DNA of 64,000 bases. Source: Dyadobacter sp. 50-39. Lineage in GTDB: Bacteria > Bacteroidota > Bacteroidia > Cytophagales > Spirosomataceae. Below the pieces are notes generated by a model. It did not search any database and had not been told where the DNA came from. It worked only from the letters and a program-made list of their open reading frames with translations. The stretch is from NCBI GenBank assembly GCA_001898145.1, contig MKSR01000006.1, forward strand, positions 164,123 to 228,122, written 5' to 3'. This document shows positions 1 through 7,655 of the stretch, one piece after another; the stretch's first letter is position 1, and each line of letters begins with the position of its first letter. The position numbers and the translations under genes were made by a program.

Positions 1-303
1 ATAAGGGCCGTCGACAACAAGATCCACCAACTTGGTTTCGGGCAAAAACGCGTACACAACGCCATATTCATCGATCGGAATATTGCCGATCTTTTCAAAA
101 TTGACCGTAAAGGTCTCGATCACACCACCCAGCACATGAAAGGTGGCAGCGCCCGTATGAATTTCCGGGAAGATTTTTTCCTGCGGCTTGACGTCGTTCT
201 TGTGCGTGTGGTTGGTGCATGAAAGCATTGCAACGAGGGCCAACAGAATAGTGAGCCATGAAAATAGTTGTGTACAGCCGATTTGTTTGCGATTGCTTGC
301 CAT
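1..303 (-). CDS. Small lipoprotein, 3' end outside window (paralog of next gene)
   Basis: This reading frame is open from an ATG at 303 to the left edge of the window with no stop, so about 101 N-terminal residues are visible. It starts MASNRKQIG and has a hydrophobic stretch followed by LSC at residues 27-29, which fits a lipoprotein signal with the Cys as lipidation site. The segment reading EEYGIVYAFLP in the next gene is matched here by DEYGVVYAFLP, and the flanking VNFEKIGNIPI matches LNFKSLGNVPI, so the two genes are tandem paralogs. Function is unknown. It is probably anchored in the outer or inner membrane facing the periplasm. Confidence 0.75.
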   Translation of the reverse strand, partial: MASNRKQIGCTQLFSWLTILLALVAMLSCTNHTHKNDVKPQEKIFPEIHTGAATFHVLGGVIETFTVNFEKIGNIPIDEYGVVYAFLPETKLVDLVVDGPY

Positions 304-472
304 AGTTTTGTTTGTTTTCGGCAAGTATAGCATCCCACACGGCGCATTTCGGTATGCAACCACCAAGCGGCTATGGCGCGATTACCAATCGGTATTTTTG
401 TACAAATCCTCTCAAAGGATTTCCTCCATTTCCGCGAGGCTAGCCGAGAGTTCCGCCACCGGCAGTCGGGGG

Positions 473-928
473 TCAATAAGTCTTATTAAGCCGGTTCGGG
501 GCGTAGCGCACTTCGCCGCCCACCACTTTGGCATAGGCGCGGTAGGATAAGGCGTGCATTCCAGAGGGAAGATTGATGTTGAAAGTCTCCGAATTCGCTC
601 CGATTTTAGGCGCATTCTTGAACTTGGCCGTGGGATAAGTACTTCCGATCACGAGGTTTACGGCATTAGTATCAGGCAAAAACGCGTACACGATGCCGTA
701 TTCTTCGATCGGTACATTTCCGAGACTTTTGAAATTGAGGTAAAAATTTTCCACCACCTTGCCTGACGGGCCGAAAGTGGCGTTAACCGTTTGTATTTCA
801 GGAAGCAACCTATCCGGTGCGGGCGTTGGGGTATATTTCGGCGCACACGAAACCGCGACGATAATCATCAGCAGGCCAAACAATGAGAAGAGGTTTTTGC
901 GGTGGGTAAGTCTGTGAATGAAAGTCAT
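473..928 (-). CDS. Small hypothetical lipoprotein
   Basis: This encodes 151 residues from the ATG at 928; an in-frame TTG at 946 is a less likely start. A basic N-terminus, a hydrophobic segment (FSLFGLLMIIVAVSC) and Cys28 indicate a lipoprotein. A short Pro/Thr linker (YTPTPAPDR) precedes a roughly 110-residue domain with a beta-rich look. I recognise no named family. It is a paralog of the partial gene at the left edge, with a 170-bp spacer between them that holds nothing I can identify. The pair may be a tandem duplication in an operon that continues leftwards. Confidence 0.7.
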   Translation of the reverse strand: MTFIHRLTHRKNLFSLFGLLMIIVAVSCAPKYTPTPAPDRLLPEIQTVNATFGPSGKVVENFYLNFKSLGNVPIEEYGIVYAFLPDTNAVNLVIGSTYPTAKFKNAPKIGANSETFNINLPSGMHALSYRAYAKVVGGEVRYAPNRLNKTY

Positions 929-977
929 AAACCGTTTTTTCAGCAATTTTATATTAATCCTAACTCTGAAAACGCAA

Positions 978-2087
978 TTATTTATATACGTCCTTCAAAT
1001 CCTTCTCAAACAAAGTGTATGGGTCATGGTAAAATTTCACGAAATCGGCTTCGCTTACCTGGCCGGGAAAGGGCGCGTAGAAGTGGGTAGGGCTTTTGGT
1101 GTCGTTACGCCACACGAGCACATAGGCGAGTTGCAGTTTTTCTGATTTCAATGTTTTAAGCAAAGTCTCCGTCCACCACGTGGGATTGGGAATGCTTTCC
1201 AGGCCGGTTTCAGTGAATGCGGCCAGTTTACCGGCCTTTTGGGCATAGTCCGATACAATTTTGAGCTTTTTCACACCGGCTTCCGGATTGTATTTGCCAT
1301 CGCGGCCAAAGTCGCCATAGTTGTCCATTCCTACCATATCCACCCATTCGTTGCCCGGGTAGCGTTCCAGGAACTCATACTCGGACGTGAATTTGTTATC
1401 GGGAGAAAACGCATACAGGAAATTATGCACGCCGAGTTGGTCGCGCAGATACGAGACGGTAAAGCGCCAGACGGCGATAAAATCTTCCTTCGAAGTGTGG
1501 CTCTTTCCCCACCAGAACCAATCTCCGTCGAACTCGTGGAACGGGCGGAATATCATCGGGGCGAGCGTGCCATCCCTGCCTTTCACCGAGTGCGCAAAAT
1601 CGGCAACGGTTTTGAGTATCAGCTTATATTGCTCATGATGCGAACCACCCGGCTTGATAAGCGCCATGGCCGGTTTGGAAACGCCGTCTTTCCAGTAAAA
1701 GCCGCCTTCGGAAGCCGGATTGGAGAAATGCCAGGCGACAGTGGTGATGCCGCCACGGTTGTAGGTCGCCACCACATTCTTCCGCAATGCTTCGGCTGTT
1801 TTGGCGATTTCATCCTCCGGCCGCCCGGAAAGACCCATGAAATCGATACCGATTACTGCCGGATGGGAGCCGGTCACCGATTTCACATCCGACCGTTCGG
1901 CATCGCCCGACCATCCGTGACCGTACTCGGTGGCATGCTGGTGCCCGAAAAGAATGTACTGCTCGGAAAGCCTTTTGAGATTGCGGTAGAGTGCGGCGGT
2001 CTCCGGTGTTGCTTTGGGGTCGATTTGGCCCATTGTATTGCCGAAAGGGGTCAATACTACTAACAGGCTCATTAATAGTCTTTTCAT
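978..2087 (-). CDS. GH26 family glycoside hydrolase (beta-mannanase-like), secreted
   Basis: From the ATG at 2087 the protein has a signal peptide (MKRLLMSLLVVLTPFGNTMGQ), then a full-length glycoside hydrolase family 26 domain of about 350 residues. Signature features are FGHQHATEYGHGW near the N-terminus, the acid/base Glu in FRPFHEFDGDWFWW, and the likely nucleophile Glu in AAFTETGLE near the C-terminus. In family 26 these two glutamates cleave beta-1,4-mannan type linkages with retention. An upstream in-frame ATG at 2138 would put 17 residues before the signal peptide, so 2087 is chosen. It stands alone, without a polysaccharide uptake pair beside it. The exact substrate cannot be told from sequence. 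Confidence 0.85.
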   Translation of the reverse strand: MKRLLMSLLVVLTPFGNTMGQIDPKATPETAALYRNLKRLSEQYILFGHQHATEYGHGWSGDAERSDVKSVTGSHPAVIGIDFMGLSGRPEDEIAKTAEALRKNVVATYNRGGITTVAWHFSNPASEGGFYWKDGVSKPAMALIKPGGSHHEQYKLILKTVADFAHSVKGRDGTLAPMIFRPFHEFDGDWFWWGKSHTSKEDFIAVWRFTVSYLRDQLGVHNFLYAFSPDNKFTSEYEFLERYPGNEWVDMVGMDNYGDFGRDGKYNPEAGVKKLKIVSDYAQKAGKLAAFTETGLESIPNPTWWTETLLKTLKSEKLQLAYVLVWRNDTKSPTHFYAPFPGQVSEADFVKFYHDPYTLFEKDLKDVYK

Positions 2088-2239
2088 GCGTGTATGGTTC
2101 AGGATTTGAGATCTTACAAAGATGGGAAAATATCCCATTCCGCACGATTGTCATTTATTTTCCGCTCATTCCGAATAAAATTCGAAAATTAGCCACTCAT
2201 GACGAACTTTTATAAAACACCCATTGTATTAGCTGAACA

Positions 2240-2271
2240 ATATTCAAAATATAAGTCATATTTCTGAATAT
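2240..2271. promoter_or_regulatory. Dyad upstream of lrp-type gene, candidate Lrp operator
   Basis: ATATTCA (2240-2246) and TGAATAT (2265-2271) form a perfect 7-bp inverted repeat, and the AT-rich inner part (AAAATAT / ATATTT) continues the symmetry imperfectly. It lies 30 bp before the start of the Lrp/AsnC gene and in the divergent spacer with the GH26 gene. Lrp-type regulators commonly autoregulate through AT-rich dyads, so this is a reasonable operator candidate. That role is an inference. Confidence 0.4.
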
Positions 2272-2301
2272 AATTCTACCAAACCCCGATCCCGCAGCAT
2301 T

Positions 2302-2778
2302 ATGAACGGCTCCGATATTGTGCTCGACAAAACCGACCTCAGCATTCTCCGACTCATGCAGGAGAATGCACGTATGACCAATGCGGACCTGGCGCGCGAA
2401 CTGGAAATGGCCCCCTCGGCGGTACTCGAAAGGGTCAAAAAGCTGGAACAAAAGCAGGTCATTGTCAAATACACCACGCGGATCAGTCCGGTGGCATTGG
2501 GACAAACGCTGCTGGCATTTATCGCGATGAAATCGTCCGAGGGAATGGGCAGCAACAATACCGCCAAAGAACTCGCCAAAATCCCGGAAGTGCAGGAAGT
2601 ACACCACATTGCGGGCGAAGATTGCTACATGGTCAAAGTCCGCACGGCCGATTCGGCCTCGCTTATGGAACTGATGCGCAACAAATTCAGTAAAATACAG
2701 AATATCACCTCCACACGAACCACGATCGTCCTCGAAACGGTCAAGGAAGAGCAGCAATTAGTTATACCTGAAAAATGA
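2302..2778 (+). CDS. Lrp/AsnC family transcriptional regulator
   Basis: This is a 158-residue protein of typical family length. The N-terminal winged helix-turn-helix (LDKTDLSILRLMQENARMTNADLARELEMAPSAV, about residues 8-42) is classic AsnC type, and a C-terminal RAM/ligand-binding domain follows (VEEVHHIAGEDCY-like segment around residue 100). Such proteins bind amino acids or similar small effectors and regulate transport or catabolism genes. The stop is 7 bp before the EamA transporter start, so the two are almost surely co-transcribed and the exporter is the obvious target. A dyad just upstream suggests autoregulation. Confidence 0.93.
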   Translation: MNGSDIVLDKTDLSILRLMQENARMTNADLARELEMAPSAVLERVKKLEQKQVIVKYTTRISPVALGQTLLAFIAMKSSEGMGSNNTAKELAKIPEVQEVHHIAGEDCYMVKVRTADSASLMELMRNKFSKIQNITSTRTTIVLETVKEEQQLVIPEK

Positions 2779-2785
2779 AATCGCC

Positions 2786-3733
2786 ATGCAAACGTCAACA
2801 AAAACTCCGTCAACTTTAATGGTGGTACTGGCATTCGCCACCGTGTACATCGTTTGGGGATCCACCTACTTCTTCATTCAGCGGGCGCTGGAAGGGTTTC
2901 CGCCATTCTTCCTGGGGGCTTTCCGCTTTATCATCGCCGGCCTGCTGATGCTCGGATGGAGCCTGATGCAGGGCGAGAAAGTATTTTCCTGGAAAATTAT
3001 GAAACCCGCCCTTGTGACGGGTTTATTATTGTTGTTTGTCGGCAACGGAGTGGTGATTTGGGTGGAGCAGTTCCTGCCGAGTGCGATGGTCGCGATTATG
3101 GTATCGTCGGCACCGCTGTGGTTTGTGCTGCTGGATAAACCCAGATGGTCGGAAAACCTCAGCAGCAAATCCACGATCCTGGGCCTCGTAGTCGGCTTTG
3201 CGGGTGTGATATTGCTGTTTTATGAAAAAATAATGGCCACAATGTCGTCGCTGAACAGCGGCCGCGACCTGTTCGCGATGGGCCTCGTGGTAGTAGGCTC
3301 GATGGCCTGGGCGGGCGGTTCCCTGTATTCCAAATACAACTCGGTATCCACTTCCGCGACCGTCAATTCGACCTGGCAGATGCTGGCTGCCGGCGTCGCA
3401 TTCATTCCAGGCGCATTGTTTTCGGGAGAACTGGCGTCCGTTGATCTGTCGGCGATCCCCGTCAATGCTTGGCTTGCGACGGGCTACCTGGTCATGTTCG
3501 GCTCCATTGCGGGGTTCAGTGCTTACGTATGGCTTCTGAAAGTGCAGCCCGCTACCAAAGTGAGCACCTACGCTTACGTAAATCCCGTGGTAGCCGTGCT
3601 GCTAGGTATTTTCTTCGCGCATGAATCCATTACCCCTTTACAGATTTCCGGGTTGATCGTCATTCTGGGAAGCGTTCTTTTAATTAATTTACACCAATAC
3701 AGAAAGCCCAAGCAAGTAGCGACTACCTATTGA
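2786..3733 (+). CDS. EamA/RhaT family drug/metabolite exporter
   Basis: This encodes a 315-residue integral membrane protein with about ten hydrophobic helices arranged as two EamA repeats. The opening VYIVWGSTYFFIQRALEGFPP is the usual first-helix signature of the DMT superfamily, and KVSTYAYVNPVVAVLLG is typical of the second repeat. Members export amino acids or other metabolites. Placement directly after an Lrp-type regulator favours an amino-acid-like substrate, which is inference. The TGA stop is two bases before the next ATG, so the three genes form a tight run. Confidence 0.92.
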   Translation: MQTSTKTPSTLMVVLAFATVYIVWGSTYFFIQRALEGFPPFFLGAFRFIIAGLLMLGWSLMQGEKVFSWKIMKPALVTGLLLLFVGNGVVIWVEQFLPSAMVAIMVSSAPLWFVLLDKPRWSENLSSKSTILGLVVGFAGVILLFYEKIMATMSSLNSGRDLFAMGLVVVGSMAWAGGSLYSKYNSVSTSATVNSTWQMLAAGVAFIPGALFSGELASVDLSAIPVNAWLATGYLVMFGSIAGFSAYVWLLKVQPATKVSTYAYVNPVVAVLLGIFFAHESITPLQISGLIVILGSVLLINLHQYRKPKQVATTY

Positions 3734-3735
3734 CG

Positions 3736-4599
3736 ATGAAATGGATCACACGCGAGCGCCCGAAAATTGACCGTCTCGCCTGTCCGTGGCTTATACGGCG
3801 GTTTATCGACGCCACTGCGGAAATCATTTACGTTCCTGAAAATGAGGTATTGAGCCTGGCGGAGTCGCTCGGCGCAACACCTTTCGACATTCCCGGCGTG
3901 GAGTTCACGCATTATGAGGATCAATGCACGTTCGACTATTTTATTAAGAAATATGAACTGAAAGACCCTGCATTGGGTGTACTGGCGCCCATCGTGCGCG
4001 GTGCCGATACCGACGACCATACATTGGCAGTGCAATCGTCGGGGCTCTGGGCGATCTCGGCGGGGCTGGCGTACAATACAAAGGACGATTACGAACTCCT
4101 GGAAAAAGGTATACTCATTTACGACGCCCTGTACAGCTGGGCATTGCATTTGCGCAAGGAAAAACACACGCAAAGTCCCACGGAGCATTTGCTTTTGCAG
4201 ATTTACAAAACTTATATCAGCAGCAAAGGGAAAAAGAAAACGAAGGTACCGGCCTGGACCAAAGAGCTCAAAAACCTCATCCAGGACCATATCGATACCA
4301 ACTTAAACTTCAATCTCAGAATCGCGTCCGAAGAACTGGACGTGAATCCGGCCTACCTTTCGAGGGAGTTTTCGCGTTATTTCGACAATCTTTCATTCGG
4401 AGAATACATCCGGAAACTTCGGATTGAAAAGGCCATCCAGCTACTGGAATCCACGGACGACACTCTGGCGGAGATCGCTTATCTCACCGGCTTTTCAGAC
4501 CAAAGCCACTTCAACCGGGTTTTCAAGGCCCATACCGGGCAGACGCCCTCGGAATACAGAAAATTTGTCCGAAAAAGTAAAGGAAATACAAAACGTTAA
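3736..4599 (+). CDS. ChrB C-terminal domain fused to AraC-type DNA-binding domain
   Basis: The ATG at 3736 gives MKWITRERPKIDRLACPWLI, exactly the start expected for the ChrB C-terminal (chromate resistance) domain; a TTG at 3730 is also in frame. Residues about 1-140 carry the family's conserved blocks: RERPKIDRLACPWLIRRFID, PGVEFTHYEDQCTFD, IVRGADTDD and YDALYSWALHL. After a charged linker (KGKKKTK), residues about 175-285 form a two-helix-turn-helix AraC domain (IASEELDVNPAYLSREF; DTLAEIAYLTGFSDQSHFNRVF; TPSEYRK). ChrB is usually a separate chromate-sensing protein beside ChrA, so a fusion to AraC suggests a one-piece sensor-regulator. No chrA is visible. It shares the operon with the EamA exporter. 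Confidence 0.85.
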   Translation: MKWITRERPKIDRLACPWLIRRFIDATAEIIYVPENEVLSLAESLGATPFDIPGVEFTHYEDQCTFDYFIKKYELKDPALGVLAPIVRGADTDDHTLAVQSSGLWAISAGLAYNTKDDYELLEKGILIYDALYSWALHLRKEKHTQSPTEHLLLQIYKTYISSKGKKKTKVPAWTKELKNLIQDHIDTNLNFNLRIASEELDVNPAYLSREFSRYFDNLSFGEYIRKLRIEKAIQLLESTDDTLAEIAYLTGFSDQSHFNRVFKAHTGQTPSEYRKFVRKSKGNTKR

Positions 4600-4676
4600 A
4601 ACCGTTCTATCCTGCCTGCACATTGGTTTTTAGAATTGCATTGCGGTTCACCGCTTTCATTCTAACCAACCCGTTT

Positions 4677-5222
4677 ATGCTCCGTCTTTTTCCCGGAAAA
4701 CTCCTTATAACACTCTTTACCTTCGGTCCGTTTGTATTCAGCGCCGCCCAGGCGCAACAGCAGGCACAACCCACCCCCACTCCGGCGCCCGTGTATCCGC
4801 GGGTGGCAGGCTACGTGGGCATTCTGCACCCCATCGTGACTTTCAGTAATGAGGGTACCAGCACCAACTTCGACAGTTATTATGTAGTAGGATTGCCCAC
4901 GGGCATTAATATCTGGAAAAGCCCCAAAATTGGCTTTTCAGCCGAGTTTGTGCCATTGGTAAGGGCTGAAAACGGCAGCAGTAAGATGGCAAACTTCCTC
5001 TTTCACCCAGGCATTCTGGTGACATTAGCACCCGGGCTTACCTTCGCCGGCCGTGCCGCTTTTGAAACGGCCGGGAGGTATGGCTTTACACCGGTCCTCA
5101 ATAAAATCGTGAAGAAAAATAAGAACAGCGGCTATTTCGTAGCGGTGCCGGTGCCCTTCCGGTTCGGGAACGGGCACCCGGCTTCCGTTACAGTAGGATT
5201 TCAGTTTGGAATAACATTCTGA
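4677..5222 (+). CDS. Small outer-membrane beta-barrel-like protein
   Basis: The ATG at 4677 yields 181 residues with a clean signal peptide ending FSAAQAQ; an in-frame TTG at 4623 would only add an unsuitable extension. A short Gln/Pro/Thr linker (QQQAQPTPTPAPVYP) is followed by alternating hydrophobic/polar strands, and the protein ends with an aromatic residue (VTVGFQFGITF), which fits an outer-membrane barrel of about eight strands. I do not recognise a named family. It sits 77 bp behind the ChrB-AraC gene, so shared transcription is possible but not shown. Confidence 0.6.
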   Translation: MLRLFPGKLLITLFTFGPFVFSAAQAQQQAQPTPTPAPVYPRVAGYVGILHPIVTFSNEGTSTNFDSYYVVGLPTGINIWKSPKIGFSAEFVPLVRAENGSSKMANFLFHPGILVTLAPGLTFAGRAAFETAGRYGFTPVLNKIVKKNKNSGYFVAVPVPFRFGNGHPASVTVGFQFGITF

Positions 5223-5228
5223 CAACGA

Positions 5229-5483
5229 TCAACAACAAAGGGAGCTATCCATGATCGGTTCAACTGCTGAAATGTCGCGGTTACGGCGGATCAGCGTCAT
5301 GATTTTTTCAAAATCGATCAGTTGCGACGCTTCGAACGCGATCACGCCCACGAAACTTTTGCCCTTACTGATGAAATTGAGGTGCTTGATCTTCGCCCCG
5401 TTTACGGATTCCACACTGGAAGTAATCTTGTGCAGGTTCCAGGCATTCCGGTAAATGACCCGGAGAAAAAAGGTTTTACTCAT
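5229..5483 (-). CDS. Small ACT-like domain protein
   Basis: This encodes 84 residues from an ATG at 5483. The pattern (FFLRVIYRNAWNLHKITSSV, then KIKHLNFISKGKSFVGVIAFE, then FEKIMTLIRRNRDISAVEPI) follows the beta-alpha-beta-beta-alpha-beta rhythm of ACT domains, which bind amino acids. The match is by eye and not certain. The C-terminus ends in CC. It is convergent with the preceding barrel gene (6 bp apart) and lies downstream of the cysteine desulfurase on the same strand, with a 161-bp gap. Confidence 0.55.
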   Translation of the reverse strand: MSKTFFLRVIYRNAWNLHKITSSVESVNGAKIKHLNFISKGKSFVGVIAFEASQLIDFEKIMTLIRRNRDISAVEPIMDSSLCC

Positions 5484-5524
5484 TGTTAGTTGATGTTTAT
5501 GTGGTTTGTTGAGAATTTTTGGGC

Positions 5525-5539
5525 CGCCGGTAATCGGCG
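5525..5539 (-). terminator. Weak hairpin after cysteine desulfurase gene
   Basis: CGCCG-GTAAT-CGGCG forms a short GC-rich stem. Read on the minus strand it is followed by GCCCAAAAATT, so it lacks a proper U-run. It lies about 105 nt after the desulfurase stop. A weak or factor-assisted terminator is possible. Confidence 0.25.
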
Positions 5540-5644
5540 TCCTATACTATCATTACGCCCCCTAGCTGCGTTTGGTGCCAATTGCTGAGATTAAATTTTG
5601 TTAAAATCAGAAAGGTTGCAGGCGAGGCAGGCATTAACTATCCA

Positions 5645-6823
5645 TTACGCCCAGCTGGCAATCCTCTTCCATGCTTTATGCGTAGCTGCGGCCGGGTCCG
5701 ATTCGTAAATCCTTACGATGGCTTCCACCACGTGATCGAGCTCCTCGAAGGTGTTGAATTTGCTGAACGAGAACCGCACATTTTCCTTGTTGGCCTCGCA
5801 CGCGAGCGCCTGCATCACATGCGACGCGCCGCCTCCCTGGCAGGCGCTCCCGCCGGAAACCCCGATGCCCAGCTGATCCAGCTTCGCCACGATACTCCCC
5901 GTTCCCAAACAGGGAAACGACACATTCAGCACATTGGGCACGCTATTCTCGACCGATTTACTCTCGCCGTTGTAACAAATCCCCTCGATCCCGCTGATCG
6001 CCAGCTTCGACACCAGGTATTGTTTCAATTTGCTCACTTTGTTTCGGGTCGCTTCCAGATGACGGTACGATATTTCCAGCGCCTTTGCCAGTCCCACGAT
6101 TCCGATTACGTTTTCCGTACCGCCGCGCTGGCCCCGCTCCTGCCCTCCGCCGTAAATGAGCGGTTTCAGTTGGTGTTTCCGATTGATATAAACAAAACCT
6201 GCCCCTTTCGGACCATGAAACTTGTGCGCCGAGCCTACCAGGAAATCAATCCCGGCATCTTGCAAATCAAAATGCTCCTTGCCCACTGTCTGCGTGGTGT
6301 CTGTGAAAAACACCGCATTATACCTTTTGGCCAATACGGCTATCGCATGAATGTCTGTCAGGTTACCGATTTCATTGTTCCCATGCATGAGTGCGATGAG
6401 CGTGCGCGGGTTTGCCCGCAGGAGGTTCTCGAGATGGTATAAATCCACGTTGCCGCGCTCGTCGAGCTTGACGAAGCTCGTCTCGATATCACCCTCTTTC
6501 TCGTGGCGCTTCAATGTCTGCAACACGGCCTTGTGCTCGATCCGGCTCGTAATGGCGTGGTTCAGATCGTAGGCCTGGATCGCTCCCGACAAGGTGAGGT
6601 TGATCCCTTCCGTCGCACCAGCTGTGAAGTAAATTTCCTCCGGTGAAGCGCCCAGCCAGTGCGCTACCGTACGCCTTGCCTGGTCGACGGCCTCTTTCAC
6701 CCTTTTTCCAGCAGCGTGCGCAGACGATGGATTGGCGTAATGGGTGGTCAAAAACGGCAGAATTGCCTCAATCACTTCCGGGTCCGGGGCGGTCGTAGCC
6801 GCATTATCCAGATAAATTTCCAT
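5645..6823 (-). CDS. Cysteine desulfurase, IscS/NifS family
   Basis: This is a 392-residue class V aminotransferase-fold enzyme that takes sulfur from L-cysteine for Fe-S clusters or thiolation. Visible motifs are MEIYLDNAATT at the start, the PLP-binding Lys in GSAHKFHGPKGAGF, and the mobile-loop catalytic Cys in SGGSACQGGGASHV near residue 330. The loop after the Cys is shorter and Gly-rich compared with the SACTS form of IscS. No iscU, sufBCD or rrf2-type gene lies beside it. It is preceded by a long leader and by promoter/operator A, shared with the sulfatase and binding-protein genes, so sulfur-responsive control is likely. Confidence 0.93.
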   Translation of the reverse strand: MEIYLDNAATTAPDPEVIEAILPFLTTHYANPSSAHAAGKRVKEAVDQARRTVAHWLGASPEEIYFTAGATEGINLTLSGAIQAYDLNHAITSRIEHKAVLQTLKRHEKEGDIETSFVKLDERGNVDLYHLENLLRANPRTLIALMHGNNEIGNLTDIHAIAVLAKRYNAVFFTDTTQTVGKEHFDLQDAGIDFLVGSAHKFHGPKGAGFVYINRKHQLKPLIYGGGQERGQRGGTENVIGIVGLAKALEISYRHLEATRNKVSKLKQYLVSKLAISGIEGICYNGESKSVENSVPNVLNVSFPCLGTGSIVAKLDQLGIGVSGGSACQGGGASHVMQALACEANKENVRFSFSKFNTFEELDHVVEAIVRIYESDPAAATHKAWKRIASWA

Positions 6824-6844
6824 GTGTCTCTGGTTTGTTGTTGA

Positions 6845-6916
6845 TCAAAATTTACTGTCGGCAAGGCACAGGATCTCCAAGGCCCAAGCAGCCTGATCAA
6901 CTGTGCAATACCTCAT
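6845..6916 (-). CDS. Possible 23-residue leader peptide ahead of cysteine desulfurase
   Basis: A short frame from ATG at 6916 encodes MRYCTVDQAAWALEILCLAD and three more residues before TGA at 6845-6847, 21 nt before the desulfurase ATG. It contains two cysteines (residues 4 and 17). The hairpin at 6866-6906 lies wholly inside it, so ribosome progress would decide whether the hairpin forms. It is much weaker than the leader at 24462-24560 and no ribosome binding site stands out. Confidence 0.25.
   Translation of the reverse strand: MRYCTVDQAAWALEILCLADSKF
6866..6906 (-). promoter_or_regulatory. Extended hairpin in the 5' leader of cysteine desulfurase
   Basis: In RNA sense the arms GCACAG / CTGTGC (6 bp), GATC / GATC (4 bp) and AGGC / GCCT (4 bp) nest in order, with a TT bulge on one side, a TGGA bulge on the other and a 7-nt loop. 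The element starts about 20 nt after position 6926 of the leader and ends 43 nt before the start codon. There is no U-run, so it is not a simple terminator. A regulatory fold is inferred. Confidence 0.4.
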
Positions 6917-7030
6917 TCACTCAGTGGTTGGATTTTCAGATTTATCAATAGAATTAGGTTGGGGCACCTTGACGAGTCACAGGTTGCCAGAAGATCACAG
7001 AGCCTAACCTCTCCCTTCGTTCTCAATAAA

Positions 7031-7078
7031 TCTATAAATTCGATAGACAAAGATTGATAAAAGATTTTAAGAATGCAA
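7031..7078 (-). promoter_or_regulatory. Promoter A with overlapping sulfur-type operator
   Basis: On the minus strand a TTG box (7076-7078) and TTTG box (7048-7051) are separated by exactly 24 bases, matching the Bacteroidota -33 / -7 arrangement (TTG, nnTTTG). Directly downstream lies the dyad TCTATCGAATTTATAGA (7031-7047), with TCTAT / ATAGA arms. The transcription start would fall inside the dyad, so a bound repressor would block initiation. The same geometry occurs at 21724-21771 and 24615-24662. The next gene downstream is the cysteine desulfurase, about 210 nt away. Confidence 0.65.
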
Positions 7079-7222
7079 GGGGTGATGTTGGGAAGGTGAA
7101 AAAAATTTTCGGACAAGGGTCGAAAACCGTTTGCCTATCCATCACGTGAGTTTGCACATTAAGTACACGGCGTGAGCAAATGCACTTCTATCTTGTGCGG
7201 GATCTTTCTCTATTTTAAAAAA

Positions 7223-7585
7223 ATGGCTACAACAGCATTGGTAGAAACACTTAAAACCGTGTTTCGGGAAGCAAAAAGTGAGGGCGTGATAATAGATGCC
7301 ATCGGATTGGCACCAGCGTATCACGGCATGGTGAAGGATAGATATACCCTGGGCGTGAGCATACCCATCGTTCCGGCCACAGAAACGAAGGATAAGATGG
7401 AGATTGTCTTCAATATCATCTGGCGACATCTGACAATGGATGAGCGTAGGTTTATCGACCGGGTACGTGTTTTCGATAGTATCGAGGAGCTCGACGACCA
7501 CAAATACAATGATTTTGAACAGTACCCTTACGAAGGCTATTTCGGAATTCAGCGAAAACTGCCTGAATTGTATCCTATTGACTAG
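7223..7585 (+). CDS. Hypothetical protein
   Basis: This encodes 120 residues from the ATG at 7223 (MATTALVETLKTVF); an in-frame GTG at 7172 would add 17 residues. There is no signal peptide or membrane segment, so it is probably cytoplasmic. The sequence is acidic towards the C-terminus (FDSIEELDDHKYNDFEQYPYEGYFGIQRKLPELYPID) with no motif I recognise. It lies alone on the plus strand and is closed by a strong bidirectional terminator shared with the sulfatase unit arriving from the other side. Confidence 0.6.
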   Translation: MATTALVETLKTVFREAKSEGVIIDAIGLAPAYHGMVKDRYTLGVSIPIVPATETKDKMEIVFNIIWRHLTMDERRFIDRVRVFDSIEELDDHKYNDFEQYPYEGYFGIQRKLPELYPID

Positions 7586-7591
7586 CAAAAA

Positions 7592-7633
7592 AACAAACGA
7601 GGGCGCTCTTCTCCTATTTCGCCCTCGTTTGTT
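7592..7633. terminator. Strong bidirectional terminator
   Basis: AACAAACGAGGGCG (7592-7605) and CGCCCTCGTTTGTT (7620-7633) are perfect 14-bp inverted arms around a 14-nt loop. The A-rich left end and T-rich right end allow termination in both directions. It sits between the hypothetical gene (stop 7585) and the last sulfatase of the minus-strand operon (stop 7656), so it marks the end of both transcripts. Confidence 0.85.
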
Positions 7634-7655
7634 GAACAGGTAATTCCTACACTGC

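Noticed and set aside
5525-5539. CGCCG/CGGCG hairpin as the definite terminator of the cysteine desulfurase unit
   Set aside because: The stem is only 5 bp with no U-run on the coding strand, so it is listed only with low confidence.
6913-7116. 67-residue minus-strand frame before the cysteine desulfurase
   Set aside because: It spans promoter/operator A and starts upstream of the predicted transcription start; composition shows no protein-like features.
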